This document shows positions 42,881-52,406 of a DNA stretch of 64,000 nt, in pieces (the first letter of the stretch is position 1; each line of letters starts with the position of its first letter). The DNA is taken from the NCBI GenBank assembly GCA_937922805.1, contig CALAJV010000010.1, positions 417,610 to 481,609 on the forward strand, read 5' to 3'. Below the pieces are notes generated by a model. It ran no database searches. It had not been told where the DNA came from and was given only the letters and a program-made list of their open reading frames with translations. The translations under genes were made by a program, and so were the position numbers. Source of the stretch: an uncultured Acidimicrobiales bacterium. Lineage in GTDB: Bacteria; Actinomycetota; Acidimicrobiia; Acidimicrobiales; SZUA-35.

Positions 42881-43968
42881 GTAACGCAGAACCAAAAGGA
42901 AACAGCGAGCGGCTCTTAGAAGTCGAAGGTCTTTCAACGAAGTTTCTGACGGCCCGTGGAACCGTGACTGCGGTCGACAACGTTTCGTTTACTCTCGACC
43001 GAGGCAAGACCCTAGGTGTTGTTGGTGAGTCAGGGTCAGGGAAAACAGTCCTATCCCGCTCAATTATGAACTTGCTGCCTCGGAAAAACGTCGAGCGGAC
43101 GGGCAGCGTTCGTTTCGATGGCCGTGAGGTACTCAATCTGTCGGACAAAGACATGCGCCACATCTGGGGCAAAGAGATGGCAATGGTCTTCCAGGATCCG
43201 ATGACGTCGCTCAATCCGGTGATGCGTATCGGGAAGCAAATTACTGAATCGTTAAGAATTCACCTTGGGGTCGATAAGAAAACCGCCAGGCAGGAAGCGA
43301 TTGAGCTACTCCGGTCGGTGAAAATTCCAGAGCCGGAGAAAAGAGTTGATGAGTACCCTCACCAACTTTCGGGAGGTATGCGACAGCGAGTGATGATCGC
43401 AGTGGCCTTAGCCTGTGGGCCTCGGATGTTGTTTGCCGACGAGCCGACGACCGCATTGGACGTAACCGTCCAGGCCCAAATTTTGAACTTGCTCGCCGAG
43501 CAGCAACGCGATCGGTTCATGGCCATGGTTTTGGTGACGCACGATCTCGGTGTTGTGGCCGGACGAGCCGACGAAATTGCAGTTATGTATGGTGGTCGAC
43601 TGGTAGAGAAGGCTCCTACGGCAACGCTTTTCCGGAGCATGAAACATCCCTACACCGAAGCGTTGTTCCGCTCGATCCCGCGAATCGAAAATCCCAGCCA
43701 TACCAGGTTGCTTGCGATCGGGGGACGTCCGCCTGACCTGGTGAATCCGCCCAAGGGGTGTGCGTTCGCTGATCGGTGTCCCCGAGTACAAACAATGTGT
43801 CGTGAAGAACGACCGAAACTAGTCAATGCCATTACCGCCGGTCACTCGTATGCCTGCTTCTATCCCACCGGTACTCCCGAGGGCGACAAAGCACTAGAAG
43901 ACAACATAGTGGCTGGGGTGCCAGCCGCCCTTGAGGTGCAAATCACCGACGCTCCAAGTGGAATCTAA
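42877..43968 (+). CDS. Oligopeptide ABC transporter ATPase, DppD-type
   Basis: The 363-residue ATPase starts at GTG 42877, overlapping the previous stop as GTGA and preceded by GGAGGGG; a longer frame from 42781 is not real. Motifs are Walker A GESGSGKTV, Q-loop FQDPMTSLNP, signature LSGGMRQRV, Walker B MLFADEPTTALD and H-loop THDLG. The C-terminal Opp-type Cys motif is CAFADRCPRVQTMC. It lacks the membrane insertion of its partner, so the ATPase dimer would be asymmetric. Confidence 0.93.
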   Translation: MSNAEPKGNSERLLEVEGLSTKFLTARGTVTAVDNVSFTLDRGKTLGVVGESGSGKTVLSRSIMNLLPRKNVERTGSVRFDGREVLNLSDKDMRHIWGKEMAMVFQDPMTSLNPVMRIGKQITESLRIHLGVDKKTARQEAIELLRSVKIPEPEKRVDEYPHQLSGGMRQRVMIAVALACGPRMLFADEPTTALDVTVQAQILNLLAEQQRDRFMAMVLVTHDLGVVAGRADEIAVMYGGRLVEKAPTATLFRSMKHPYTEALFRSIPRIENPSHTRLLAIGGRPPDLVNPPKGCAFADRCPRVQTMCREERPKLVNAITAGHSYACFYPTGTPEGDKALEDNIVAGVPAALEVQITDAPSGI

Positions 43969-44029
43969 AAGCGTCACGGCTAGTCGGCCTTCGCTTGCCC
44001 CAGCAAGGGCTGCATCGGTCGAAAACTGA

Positions 44030-44941
44030 ATGGCGTTGCTGCTTGGCCTTGCCTCAGCTGCTCTGTTCGGAACCGGAGATTTCTTTGGAGGCATGGCAGC
44101 TAAGCGGTGTTCGGTTCTACATGTCGTCGCGATTTCTCACCTGATCGGTCTAATCGGAATCGGCTTTGCGGCGGTGTTGATCGGTAACCCGATCAACGGT
44201 CCGGATCTAGCACGCGGCAGCATTGGGGGACTAGCCGGTCTCGTTGGCGTCGCTCTGCTGTATCGATTGTTGTCGGTCGGTCCAATGAGCGTCGTTGCCC
44301 CATTAACTGCCCTGACCTCAGCAGCGGTACCAGCAATATGGGGACTCGCCGGTGGCGAGCGATTCTCAAGTCGCAGCTGGCTTGGAATAGTTCTAGCTTT
44401 AGTCGCAATCGGGTTGGCGTCAAGCGAGATTGGCAACAAGGGCGGTGCATCGGCGACGCCGGTAACAGTTCGGGTTGTGGCTGAGTCGCTGCTTTCTGGG
44501 TCAGGGTTCGGCCTGTTCTTTATCTTCCTCGACAGCACGTCATCGTCGTCCACGCCCTGGGCTATCGTCGCGGCTCGAACCACAACGACGACCCTGTTGT
44601 TTTTGGTTGCGGTCGTCGTGACCCGTACTCGAATACCGGAGCTTGGCCGCAGCTCGCCAGATCAGCAACGTAGTCGGCAAGCCCGACAGTTGTTTCCAAC
44701 ACTTACTGCTGCTGGGTGGCTTCTCCTCGCCGGTGCTGGCATCGCAGACACCGGAGCTAACTTGACGTTTCTCTATGCCACCCAGGTTGGTGAGTTGACG
44801 CTGGTATCGGTCCTAGCCTCGCTGTATCCGATCATGACGGTTGGGTTGGCCCGAATATTCATTGGAGAGAAGATGGGTCCGCTCCGTGCCTCGGCCTTAG
44901 CGCTGGCAGTTGTCGCCGCCCAGCTCTTATCAACCGGTTGA
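44030..44941 (+). CDS. EamA/DMT family transporter
   Basis: The 303-residue membrane protein has ten hydrophobic helices in two EamA repeats: LLGLASAALFGTGDFFGGMA opens the first, and FLYATQVGELTLVSVLASL with YPIMTVGLARIFIGEKMG lies in the second. The DMT superfamily exports metabolites, often amino acids; the substrate is unknown. No ribosome-binding site is visible before ATG 44030. Confidence 0.82.
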   Translation: MALLLGLASAALFGTGDFFGGMAAKRCSVLHVVAISHLIGLIGIGFAAVLIGNPINGPDLARGSIGGLAGLVGVALLYRLLSVGPMSVVAPLTALTSAAVPAIWGLAGGERFSSRSWLGIVLALVAIGLASSEIGNKGGASATPVTVRVVAESLLSGSGFGLFFIFLDSTSSSSTPWAIVAARTTTTTLLFLVAVVVTRTRIPELGRSSPDQQRSRQARQLFPTLTAAGWLLLAGAGIADTGANLTFLYATQVGELTLVSVLASLYPIMTVGLARIFIGEKMGPLRASALALAVVAAQLLSTG

Positions 44942-45146
44942 GCTGTGCGAGAGAAAATGTACGCTCCTGACTACGTCGGAACTGGCGTGATCTATGCATA
45001 GTTATGCAGTTGGTCGCTTAAACGCCGCCGCTCATCCTTAGGATCAAGCGCTAGGCTCGGTCTGTGAGTTGTGTTAATCATTCTGGGCGACCGGCAGAAG
45101 TACTTGTTTTCTGCGTGGCTCGATCAGCGAGCTAGCCAAGCTCTGC

Positions 45147-46553
45147 ATGTCGGGAATACGCCGGAGCCCACTGTCATTAGTCCGCCGGGTATGGACTGCT
45201 TTTGACGGCTTAGCCGCAGACACCCTTTGGGGTGGTTCTTTCGACCTCTTCATGTTGTTGACAACGATGCTCACATTTCTGCTCCTGCAGAAAGTCATTT
45301 CGCTTGAGCAGTATGGAAGCTATGTAGCTCTCTACGCAATTGTTGGCCCAATCGGATCAATCGTTTGGGCCGGCCCTGGCTTGGCCTTGTTGCAGCGGCG
45401 GTTACACGACGGTAGCGAGGTCAACACAACTGTCGCATCGTTTCTTTCGCTCACGTTGTTCTTGGGTTCGATATTGGGATTTCTAGCCATTGGCTACGCC
45501 TCGGTGATTATCGATGATCTTTCGACGCTTACGATTTCTCTCATTGTGGCCAGCGAATTGCTTGGTATGTCGGTGATTTCGATCGTTGGTATGTCGGTGC
45601 AATCGACATCGGGATACCCGGCGTTTATTCGAGTAAAGTTCGGCGCAATGCTCATCAAATTCAGCGTAATTGTTGGTTTGGCCGGGATTGATAGCACCAT
45701 CGCTGCTGACGGTGGCAGGCTAAAGCCGAGCATTCCGTTCATTGAAAAAACCGAAGCTTTGACCATACAGAATCTCGGAATCGCCTACGCCATTCTCTAC
45801 TCGGCGTACGCGTTGTGGCTCGTCTTCATTCACCTGCCGAGGCACAACCAGAAGTACCGACTTACGTTGCCTCATAGATCGGATTGGAAAGCGTCAGCTG
45901 CCTTCGGCATGCCTATGTCGGTTGCCTCAATGCAAGAAAACGGTGACAAGGTTGTGCTCAAACAGTTCGGCTACGACACAGATGCTGGACTTTACGGAGC
46001 GGCATATCGCCTAGTTCTTCTTGGCACAATGCCGCTGCGGGTACTAGATGAGGCCGCCTTCCGACGATTCTTGCCAGACGATCCGACCCTTCCTGGGCTG
46101 CACCTCCGCCGAGCCCGGAATTACTCGGCCTTCAAGTTCGGTGTTTCGATTGTTGTCGCCGGTTTGATCATTGCCGCCCTACCTATCTTTGAGGCTCTAT
46201 TGCTCGACGATGAGTTTAAAGAAGCCAGCAAGATGCTGCCGTGGCTGACGCTATTCATTCCCCTCATCGCCTTGAGCGGTGCACCCATGAACGGCTTACT
46301 CGGCCTTGGTCGCTCAGTGGAGCGAGCCTACGTGTTTATCGGGTCTGGCCTTTTCTCAATTGTGCTCTATCTCATCTTTATCCCCCCGTTTGGGTGGCGA
46401 GGCGCGGTTGGAGCGACTGTCCTTAGTGAACTGTTTCTGGCAATCGCTAGCTGGGTTGCGATCATTCACTATCAGCGTAAAGCCGACCGTGAACGTCCAC
46501 CGGTCGAGGCTGAACCGACTGGTGAAACCGATGGTGCTTTGCCAACGGCTTAG
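45147..46553 (+). CDS. Polysaccharide/lipid flippase-like membrane protein (MOP superfamily)
   Basis: The 468-residue protein has about 12-14 hydrophobic helices. The N-terminal region (LFMLLTTMLTFLLLQKVISL, then EQYGSYVALYAIVGPIGSIV) and the mid segment AAFGMPMSVASMQENGDKVV resemble Wzx and other MOP-family flippases that move lipid-linked sugars across the membrane. No glycosyltransferase is adjacent, so the substrate is open. The C-terminal tail is acidic and cytosolic. Confidence 0.72.
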   Translation: MSGIRRSPLSLVRRVWTAFDGLAADTLWGGSFDLFMLLTTMLTFLLLQKVISLEQYGSYVALYAIVGPIGSIVWAGPGLALLQRRLHDGSEVNTTVASFLSLTLFLGSILGFLAIGYASVIIDDLSTLTISLIVASELLGMSVISIVGMSVQSTSGYPAFIRVKFGAMLIKFSVIVGLAGIDSTIAADGGRLKPSIPFIEKTEALTIQNLGIAYAILYSAYALWLVFIHLPRHNQKYRLTLPHRSDWKASAAFGMPMSVASMQENGDKVVLKQFGYDTDAGLYGAAYRLVLLGTMPLRVLDEAAFRRFLPDDPTLPGLHLRRARNYSAFKFGVSIVVAGLIIAALPIFEALLLDDEFKEASKMLPWLTLFIPLIALSGAPMNGLLGLGRSVERAYVFIGSGLFSIVLYLIFIPPFGWRGAVGATVLSELFLAIASWVAIIHYQRKADRERPPVEAEPTGETDGALPTA

Positions 46554-46565
46554 CCCCGTCGACCC

Positions 46566-46571
46566 TACACT
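46566..46571 (+). promoter_or_regulatory. -10 box of leaderless promoter
   Basis: TACACT is six bases before ATG 46578. Confidence 0.55.
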
Positions 46572-46577
46572 TAGACA

Positions 46578-47402
46578 ATGACCAGCAGACCAATACGAGT
46601 TGGCGGGGTTCCCGAGCATTTCAACCTTCCGTGGCGCTTAGCGCTGGCGTCTGACGCTTTGAGCGGTGTTGCCACTGAGTGGTTTGATCAGCCAGGCGGA
46701 ACCGGCCAGATGTTGTCCAGCCTGAACTCGGCCGATCTGGACATGGTGAGCATCCTGACTGAAGGGACTGTTGGTGCGATAGAAAAAGGCGCAGCAATAA
46801 CCATTCTCCAAATCTACGTCGAGTCCCCGCTGCAATGGGGCGTGTTCGTTCCCGCAGGATCTCAATTCACTGATGAGTCACAGCTGCAGGGTGCTCGTAT
46901 TGCTATCTCTCGGTTCAACTCCGGCTCTCACCTGATGGCGTATGTTCACGCCGAGTCGCAGGGGTGGTCAGTAACTGATGACCAGTTTGTTGTCGTCGGC
47001 GGCCTAGATGGTGCGGTTGACTCTTTTGCGGCTGGTCATTCTGATCTGTTCCTATGGGAGCAACACATGACTCGACCATTAGTTTCGGCCGGAAAATTTC
47101 GTCAACTGGCGGTTCAAGAAACGCCGTGGCCGTCGTTCGTCATAGCAGTTCGTAACGAAGTGCTGGCGGCCCGGACGGCTGAAGTAGGGCGAATCGTCGA
47201 CTCGGTGATATCCGAAGCCAACAGTCTTCACAGCCGCCCCGGAGTTGAAGATCTAATTGCCGGCCGGTATGGCTTAGCGGAGGAGACAGCCCGGCAGTGG
47301 CTGGATACCACGATCTTCGCCAAAAGGTCGGCAATGGATCCGGCGATTACCACGAGAGTTCTTGAGCTCCTGACCCGCGCTGGCGTCGACAACGGCGGGT
47401 AA
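46578..47402 (+). CDS. NMT1/SsuA-like substrate-binding-fold protein without signal peptide
   Basis: The 274-residue protein has the type-2 periplasmic-binding fold of the NMT1/THI5/SsuA group, including VGGVPEHFNLPWRLALASD, SLNSADLDMVSILTEGTVGA and GARIAISRFNSGSHLMAYV. Such proteins normally bind taurine, sulfonates or pyrimidine precursors for import. Here there is no signal sequence and no permease or ATPase beside it, so a cytosolic ligand-binding or biosynthetic role is possible. It lies 41 bases before kynU. The palindrome between them suggests kynU has its own control. Confidence 0.7.
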   Translation: MTSRPIRVGGVPEHFNLPWRLALASDALSGVATEWFDQPGGTGQMLSSLNSADLDMVSILTEGTVGAIEKGAAITILQIYVESPLQWGVFVPAGSQFTDESQLQGARIAISRFNSGSHLMAYVHAESQGWSVTDDQFVVVGGLDGAVDSFAAGHSDLFLWEQHMTRPLVSAGKFRQLAVQETPWPSFVIAVRNEVLAARTAEVGRIVDSVISEANSLHSRPGVEDLIAGRYGLAEETARQWLDTTIFAKRSAMDPAITTRVLELLTRAGVDNGG

Positions 47403-47410
47403 GATCTTGA

Positions 47411-47428
47411 TGCTACTACGTAGTAGCA
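47411..47428. promoter_or_regulatory. 18-bp perfect palindrome, candidate operator of the kynurenine operon
   Basis: TGCTACTACGTAGTAGCA is a perfect 18-bp palindrome 16 bases before the kynU GTG. No U-run follows, which argues against a terminator. It suits a dimeric regulator. No regulator gene is adjacent. Confidence 0.55.
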
Positions 47429-47443
47429 GAGTGAAAGGTCGCT

Positions 47444-48760
47444 GTGAACACTGCAGATACGTTGCTTAGCGAAGCGATAATAACTGCCAACGTTTCCTCC
47501 GAATCGTTGGCAGAAGCGCTAGACCACGCCGATTCTCTCGCGCCCATTCGCGACCAGTTCATTTGCCCGGTAAACGAAGACGGAACGAGGAAGGTATACC
47601 TGGCTGGCAACTCCTTAGGGTTGCCAACTACAGCTACCGCAGAGTACGTCACCAACGAACTCAGCCGATGGGGTTCACTGGGCGTCGACGGCCATTTCTC
47701 TCCCGAGCTGGGTTGGGCTTCATATCATCAATTATTGACCGATCAAATGTCGATGATCGTTGGCGGCCATCCCAACGAAGTGGTGGTGATGAATTCGTTG
47801 ACCGTCAACCTTCACCTGCTAATGGTCAGCTTCTATCAGCCAACTGAGCAGCGGCACAAGATCCTGATCGAGTCTCACGCGTTCCCGTCCGACCATTTCG
47901 CCGTTGAATCGCAGATCCGTCAGCGCGGGTTTCGACCGGAGGACTCACTGGTAGTCGTAGAGCCTTCCGGTGATGACGCTCTCCTTGATCCGAATCACAT
48001 TCTCGACGAGATTGCCAAACACGGAGATGAGTTAGCCCTAGTCCTTCTGCCTGGGGTGCAGTACTACACCGGACAGGTGCTGCCTATGGTCGACATAACT
48101 CGGGCCGCTCACGAAGTCGGGGCTATGGTGGGCTTCGATCTTGCCCACGCAGCCGGAAACGTCTTGTTGGAACTGCACGACTGGGGCGCTGACTTTGCTG
48201 CGTGGTGTAGCTACAAATATTTGAATGCTGGTCCTGGCGCAGTTGGCGGATGTTTCGTTCATAACCGCCACATCGGCGACGAAACGCTACCCAAATTTCT
48301 GGGTTGGTGGGGAACTAACAGTGCAACTCGGTTCAAGATGGAAACAGTGTTCGAAGCAATTCCCACCGTTGAATCTTGGCAGATTAGCAATGCCCCAGTA
48401 TTAAGTATGGCTTCGCTTCGGGCGTCGCTCGACGCTATCGATTCTGCCGGAGGGATGACGCCTCTGCGAGCCAAATCGGAATTGCAAATCCGCTATTTCG
48501 ATGCGTTACTCGACGACATGGTGCCGACCAAGGTCCGCTGCATCAATCCAACGGCGATGCAAGATCGTGGTTGTCAGTTTGCGTTGGAAATTGTCGACCC
48601 TAACCACGACGGAAAATCGGTGTTTGACCAGCTCGAGCACGCAGGCATCGTCTGCGATTGGCGCTATCCGAACGTTATACGGGTGGCGCCGGTGCCCCTC
48701 TACAATTCCTTCGGAGACATCCGACAGTTCGTCACGACTCTACGCAACATCCTCCAGTAA
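47444..48760 (+). CDS. kynU: Kynureninase
   Basis: The 438-residue PLP enzyme cleaves kynurenine or 3-hydroxykynurenine to (3-hydroxy)anthranilate and alanine. Visible are VYLAGNSLGLPTTATAEYV, MVGFDLAHAAGNVLLELHDW and the PLP lysine in WCSYKYLNAGPGAVGGCFVH, all typical of KynU. AAAGG five bases before the GTG 47444 supports the start. It heads a three-gene operon with kmo and tdo. A perfect palindrome sits just upstream. Confidence 0.95.
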   Translation: MNTADTLLSEAIITANVSSESLAEALDHADSLAPIRDQFICPVNEDGTRKVYLAGNSLGLPTTATAEYVTNELSRWGSLGVDGHFSPELGWASYHQLLTDQMSMIVGGHPNEVVVMNSLTVNLHLLMVSFYQPTEQRHKILIESHAFPSDHFAVESQIRQRGFRPEDSLVVVEPSGDDALLDPNHILDEIAKHGDELALVLLPGVQYYTGQVLPMVDITRAAHEVGAMVGFDLAHAAGNVLLELHDWGADFAAWCSYKYLNAGPGAVGGCFVHNRHIGDETLPKFLGWWGTNSATRFKMETVFEAIPTVESWQISNAPVLSMASLRASLDAIDSAGGMTPLRAKSELQIRYFDALLDDMVPTKVRCINPTAMQDRGCQFALEIVDPNHDGKSVFDQLEHAGIVCDWRYPNVIRVAPVPLYNSFGDIRQFVTTLRNILQ

Positions 48761-48769
48761 GGTTTTCCA

Positions 48770-50242
48770 ATGGCAGCTTTGGGTGAGGACGGGCAACTGG
48801 TTGTGGCTGGCGGTGGCTTAGCCGGATCGTTGATGGCGCTTTATTTGGCCAATCAAGGGTTTGATGTTGAGGTACTTGAAAGTCGACCGGATCTTCGATC
48901 CGTCGATATTGGTGCTGGCCGCTCGATCAACTTGGCGTTGGCGACTCGCGGGATCGTCGCCCTGAAGGAAGTAGGTCTGTTCGACCAGGTTCGAGACATC
49001 CTGATTCCGATGGCTGGGCGAATGGTTCACCCAGCCGGGGCAGAGGCCAACTTCCAGCCCTACGGGACAACCGATGAGCAAGTCATCTACGCGGTTTCAC
49101 GTAGCGATCTAAATGCGATTTTGCTCGAAGCAGCTGAGGCCACGGGTCGGGTCCGTATCAACTTTAATGCTCGCTGTCGAACGGTCGATTTTGGTGCCCG
49201 GACAATTACCTTCACTGATGGGGACGGATTTTCTCCCTATGAGCTCGATGCTCCGACCGGCGAAGGCTCGACCGACGGTGAGTCTGCTACCAACAAAGGT
49301 CAGATCCTCGGCCATGAAGACGACAAGGAACACTTCTCGATTTCGTTCGGCACGATTTTTGCCTGCGATGGTTCGGGTTCGGCCATCCGTAAATCGATGA
49401 TGGAGTTGAACGGTGGGACATCTAAATTGCAACCGCTCGATCATGGCTATAAAGAGTTAACGATTCCGGCTGGCCCCGATGGTCAGTTTCAGATTGAGCC
49501 GAATGCTCTGCATATTTGGCCCCGAAGCGACTACATGCTCATTGCGCTAGGAAACCCCGAGGGAGATTTCACCGTCACGCTGTTTATGCGAAACAAAGGG
49601 GCGGCGGCCAGTTTTGCCGCTCTTGAGACTGAAGAGCAAGTGATGGCGTTTTTCGAGCGAGAGTTCTCCGACTTTGTGCCACTGGTTCCCAACTTGGCCA
49701 CCGAATTTTTGTCTAACCCGACCGGCCATCTCGGCACGATATACAACTCAGGGTGGAGCCTAGATAGTCGAGCGGTCTTGGTCGGAGACTCCGCCCACTC
49801 GATTGTTCCGTTCCACGGTCAGGGTATGAACTTGGCGATGGAGTCGTGCCGCCTGCTCAATGGTCTGTTGATTGAACATCCCGACGACATCGAGCTAGCT
49901 TTTTCTCGCTACGAAAAATCTCGCAAGCCCGATGCCGATGCGATAGCAGCGATGGCTTTGGAAAATTACATAGAAATGCGATCGGGCGTCGTCGATCCCG
50001 ATTACCTCAAGGCTCGAGAATTGGCCCTAGAGCTAGAGCGACGGTTCCCTGACTCGGTAGCAGCTCGGTATGGCATGGTCATGTTTACCACCATGCCTTA
50101 CGCCCAAGTGCAGCAACGGGCGGCTAAGCAAGCCGCCATATACGCCGACTTGGTTCGAGGAGTCGATCGGCTAGAAGACGTCGACTTCGACCGAGCGGCC
50201 GAACAGGTAGCGAACCTCGGACCGCTACCAACCCCAATCTAG
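48770..50242 (+). CDS. kmo: Kynurenine 3-monooxygenase
   Basis: This 490-residue FAD monooxygenase hydroxylates kynurenine at position 3 using NADPH and oxygen. The N-terminal dinucleotide motif is VVAGGGLAGSLMALYLANQG, followed by DIGAGRSINLALATRG. The second FAD motif is VLVGDSAHSIVPFHGQGMN. It starts nine bases after kynU. Together they allow 3-hydroxyanthranilate formation, the usual entry to quinolinate and NAD. Confidence 0.93.
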   Translation: MAALGEDGQLVVAGGGLAGSLMALYLANQGFDVEVLESRPDLRSVDIGAGRSINLALATRGIVALKEVGLFDQVRDILIPMAGRMVHPAGAEANFQPYGTTDEQVIYAVSRSDLNAILLEAAEATGRVRINFNARCRTVDFGARTITFTDGDGFSPYELDAPTGEGSTDGESATNKGQILGHEDDKEHFSISFGTIFACDGSGSAIRKSMMELNGGTSKLQPLDHGYKELTIPAGPDGQFQIEPNALHIWPRSDYMLIALGNPEGDFTVTLFMRNKGAAASFAALETEEQVMAFFEREFSDFVPLVPNLATEFLSNPTGHLGTIYNSGWSLDSRAVLVGDSAHSIVPFHGQGMNLAMESCRLLNGLLIEHPDDIELAFSRYEKSRKPDADAIAAMALENYIEMRSGVVDPDYLKARELALELERRFPDSVAARYGMVMFTTMPYAQVQQRAAKQAAIYADLVRGVDRLEDVDFDRAAEQVANLGPLPTPI

Positions 50243-50271
50243 GACTACAGACCAGCAGATGGTGAGCAAGC

Positions 50272-51123
50272 ATGGCAGATGAAACAGGTTCTCAGAATAC
50301 AAACCCTCAAACCAGCGACCCTCAAAGCGAGGCCAGCGGCCCGTCTATGTCTTATAGCAGCTATCTCAAAGTCGAGGAACTGCTTAGCTTGCAAGAACCG
50401 GTGTCTGATCCGGTTGAACACGACGAAATGTTGTTCATCATTATTCACCAGATCTACGAGCTCTGGTTCAAAGAGGTACTGCACGAATTCGACGAACTGA
50501 TCGAACACCTTGACGATGACCATCGGTCTCTGAGCGGTCACCAGCTCAAGCGAGTGCTTCGGATCTTCAAGACACTTACCGCCCAACTTGATGTTTTGGA
50601 AACGATGACGCCACTCGAGTTCGTTTCCTTCAGACGATTTCTTGCCAACTCAAGTGGGTTTCAATCGGCTCAGTTCCGAGAGATCGAGTTCATTTTGGGT
50701 CAGAAAAATCCAGAGCACGTTGAGCGATTCGTCGATAGCAGCCGAGAGTATGAGAACCTTGTCCGTCGTTACAAAGGGGTGACCCTCTGGGACGCCTTTA
50801 TTCGCCACGCGGCCCGGCGAGGATACGACATCCCGACCGAGTTCTTAGAGCGAGATTTAACTCAAGCGGTAGGCTTGTCTGCTCAGGTCCAACAAGCGGT
50901 GGTAAAAATGTACCGAGAAGACCCCCCGATGTCTCGCTTGTGTGAGTCTCTGATCGATCTCGACGAAGGGCTACAAGAGTGGCGCTATCGTCACGTAATG
51001 ATGGTGCAGCGGACCATTGGAATGAAGATCGGCACCGGAGGATCGGCCGGGGTCGAATACCTTCGGTCGACCCTTTTCCGCCCCGCCTTTCCTGACCTAT
51101 GGGCTGTGAGAGCCGTTTTCTAG
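50272..51123 (+). CDS. kynA: Tryptophan 2,3-dioxygenase
   Basis: The 283-residue heme enzyme opens the indole ring of tryptophan to N-formylkynurenine. SYSSYLKVEELLSLQEPV and the helix DEMLFIIIHQIYELWFKEVL are family hallmarks, and the C-terminal VQRTIGMKIGTGGSAGVEYL is the substrate-binding loop. It starts 29 bases after kmo. The formamidase needed between this step and kynU/kmo is not in the window and must be elsewhere or replaced. Confidence 0.95.
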   Translation: MADETGSQNTNPQTSDPQSEASGPSMSYSSYLKVEELLSLQEPVSDPVEHDEMLFIIIHQIYELWFKEVLHEFDELIEHLDDDHRSLSGHQLKRVLRIFKTLTAQLDVLETMTPLEFVSFRRFLANSSGFQSAQFREIEFILGQKNPEHVERFVDSSREYENLVRRYKGVTLWDAFIRHAARRGYDIPTEFLERDLTQAVGLSAQVQQAVVKMYREDPPMSRLCESLIDLDEGLQEWRYRHVMMVQRTIGMKIGTGGSAGVEYLRSTLFRPAFPDLWAVRAVF

Positions 51124-51160
51124 AACGGGTTTCGGCCAAGAATGTGGATCGGTCGGCTCA

Positions 51161-52270
51161 CTAGCTGATCAGCGTTTTTGTTGAGGTCACGTCGATGAGG
51201 TGGCAAGACCCTCGGGCCATGACCAAAAACATCGCGTCACCGCGCTCAGTTTGGCCGACGATTTGAGAGGCAACAATTGCCATAGCTAGGCCGGCAGGCG
51301 CTCGAAGCGCGAATTGGTGATCGATCCACGAACGGTCGACGGAGATGGTTTGAGTCTCAAGCGAGTCGTGATAAAGCCGAAGGAGCGGTTCGACCATCTC
51401 GGCCTGATTCGATGGCTCGACGCTGGTGCCAACGAAATACGCAACGTCGGTCATTGGTGGGCCTGCTGAAGCGGTCTGCCAATCGACGACGGTCAGGGGC
51501 GGCGCTGGTGGTTGTCCGAACAACATATTGTCCAGGCGGAAATCGCCATGAACCAGAGCGGTAACGTCGGAACCTCCAGCGGCGTACAGATACGCCTTGA
51601 TGTTGTCGTGGAACCAGTTGCATGTTGCTCGCTCGTCTTCGGTCATCTGATCTTGATAACGATCCATGAAGCCGGGGAACAAGTTGGCAACCAATCCGGC
51701 TCGCTGTTCAACTTGACCCTTGTCGTATGTGTCAACCCAGTCGAGATCGGTCACCCACGAGGCGTTCCAGGTCGAGCCATGAAGTTGTGCTGCGGCCTCA
51801 ACAGCGAGCCGAGCTTGTTGGGTTGTGCAGCCAATAAGCTGTTCGCCTTGCGCTGCGGGATGAATGTCTTCCATCGCTAAAGCAAAGGTGTTGTTTAGTC
51901 GGTCCTCTTCGATGAAATATATTGCTGGAATGCGCAGAGCGACTTTTGAGGCTGCGTCTCGGTAGAAACCAACTTCTCTTTCGTAGGTCCTGGTCGCAGC
52001 TGCTGCCGCCCGGCTAGCAGCGTCAAGCGATGGGAGTTTCAGCACTATGGAGTTGGGCCGGATGTCCGCAGGTGTCGCGGTCGATGAGCCTGCCCACCGC
52101 AACGTGCAGCGGACGTTTTCACCGACCTGGCCGGTGCCAATAGCAATCGAATCGATTTCGGTGATGATGTCTTGATCGGAACGGGGTGCTAACGCTCGAC
52201 TAATCCAATCAATGTCGATGCCGTTTGCGGATAGAATCTCAGCCGCCATTTCCTTAGCGCTTGCCACCAT
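51161..52270 (-). CDS. Aminoglycoside/ecdysteroid-kinase-like phosphotransferase
   Basis: The 369-residue protein has the APH/EcKinase fold: SIVLKLPS carries the ATP-binding Lys, the Brenner motif is ALVHGDFRLDNMLFG, and the metal-binding Asp is in TVVDWQTASAGPPMTDVAYF. Such proteins phosphorylate small hydroxyl compounds or act on acyl-CoA-linked pathways. The substrate is unknown. The start is ATG 52270 or GTG 52267. It converges on the kynurenine operon. Confidence 0.85.
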   Translation of the reverse strand: MVASAKEMAAEILSANGIDIDWISRALAPRSDQDIITEIDSIAIGTGQVGENVRCTLRWAGSSTATPADIRPNSIVLKLPSLDAASRAAAAATRTYEREVGFYRDAASKVALRIPAIYFIEEDRLNNTFALAMEDIHPAAQGEQLIGCTTQQARLAVEAAAQLHGSTWNASWVTDLDWVDTYDKGQVEQRAGLVANLFPGFMDRYQDQMTEDERATCNWFHDNIKAYLYAAGGSDVTALVHGDFRLDNMLFGQPPAPPLTVVDWQTASAGPPMTDVAYFVGTSVEPSNQAEMVEPLLRLYHDSLETQTISVDRSWIDHQFALRAPAGLAMAIVASQIVGQTERGDAMFLVMARGSCHLIDVTSTKTLIS

Positions 52271-52394
52271 GTCTCATCTCGTTTCTTAGGCCTAGCACCC
52301 CACCATTCAATCCTGACCCACGACAAGGTGTCACAGCCAAGTGAATAGCTAACGTATTGCTATGTTGTGGGTCCGTGCTCGGCCTGGAGTCAAC

Positions 52395-52400
52395 TAAACT
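52395..52400 (+). promoter_or_regulatory. -10 box of leaderless promoter heading the PknG cassette
   Basis: TAAACT is six bases before GTG 52407. Confidence 0.55.
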
Positions 52401-52406
52401 CTAATC

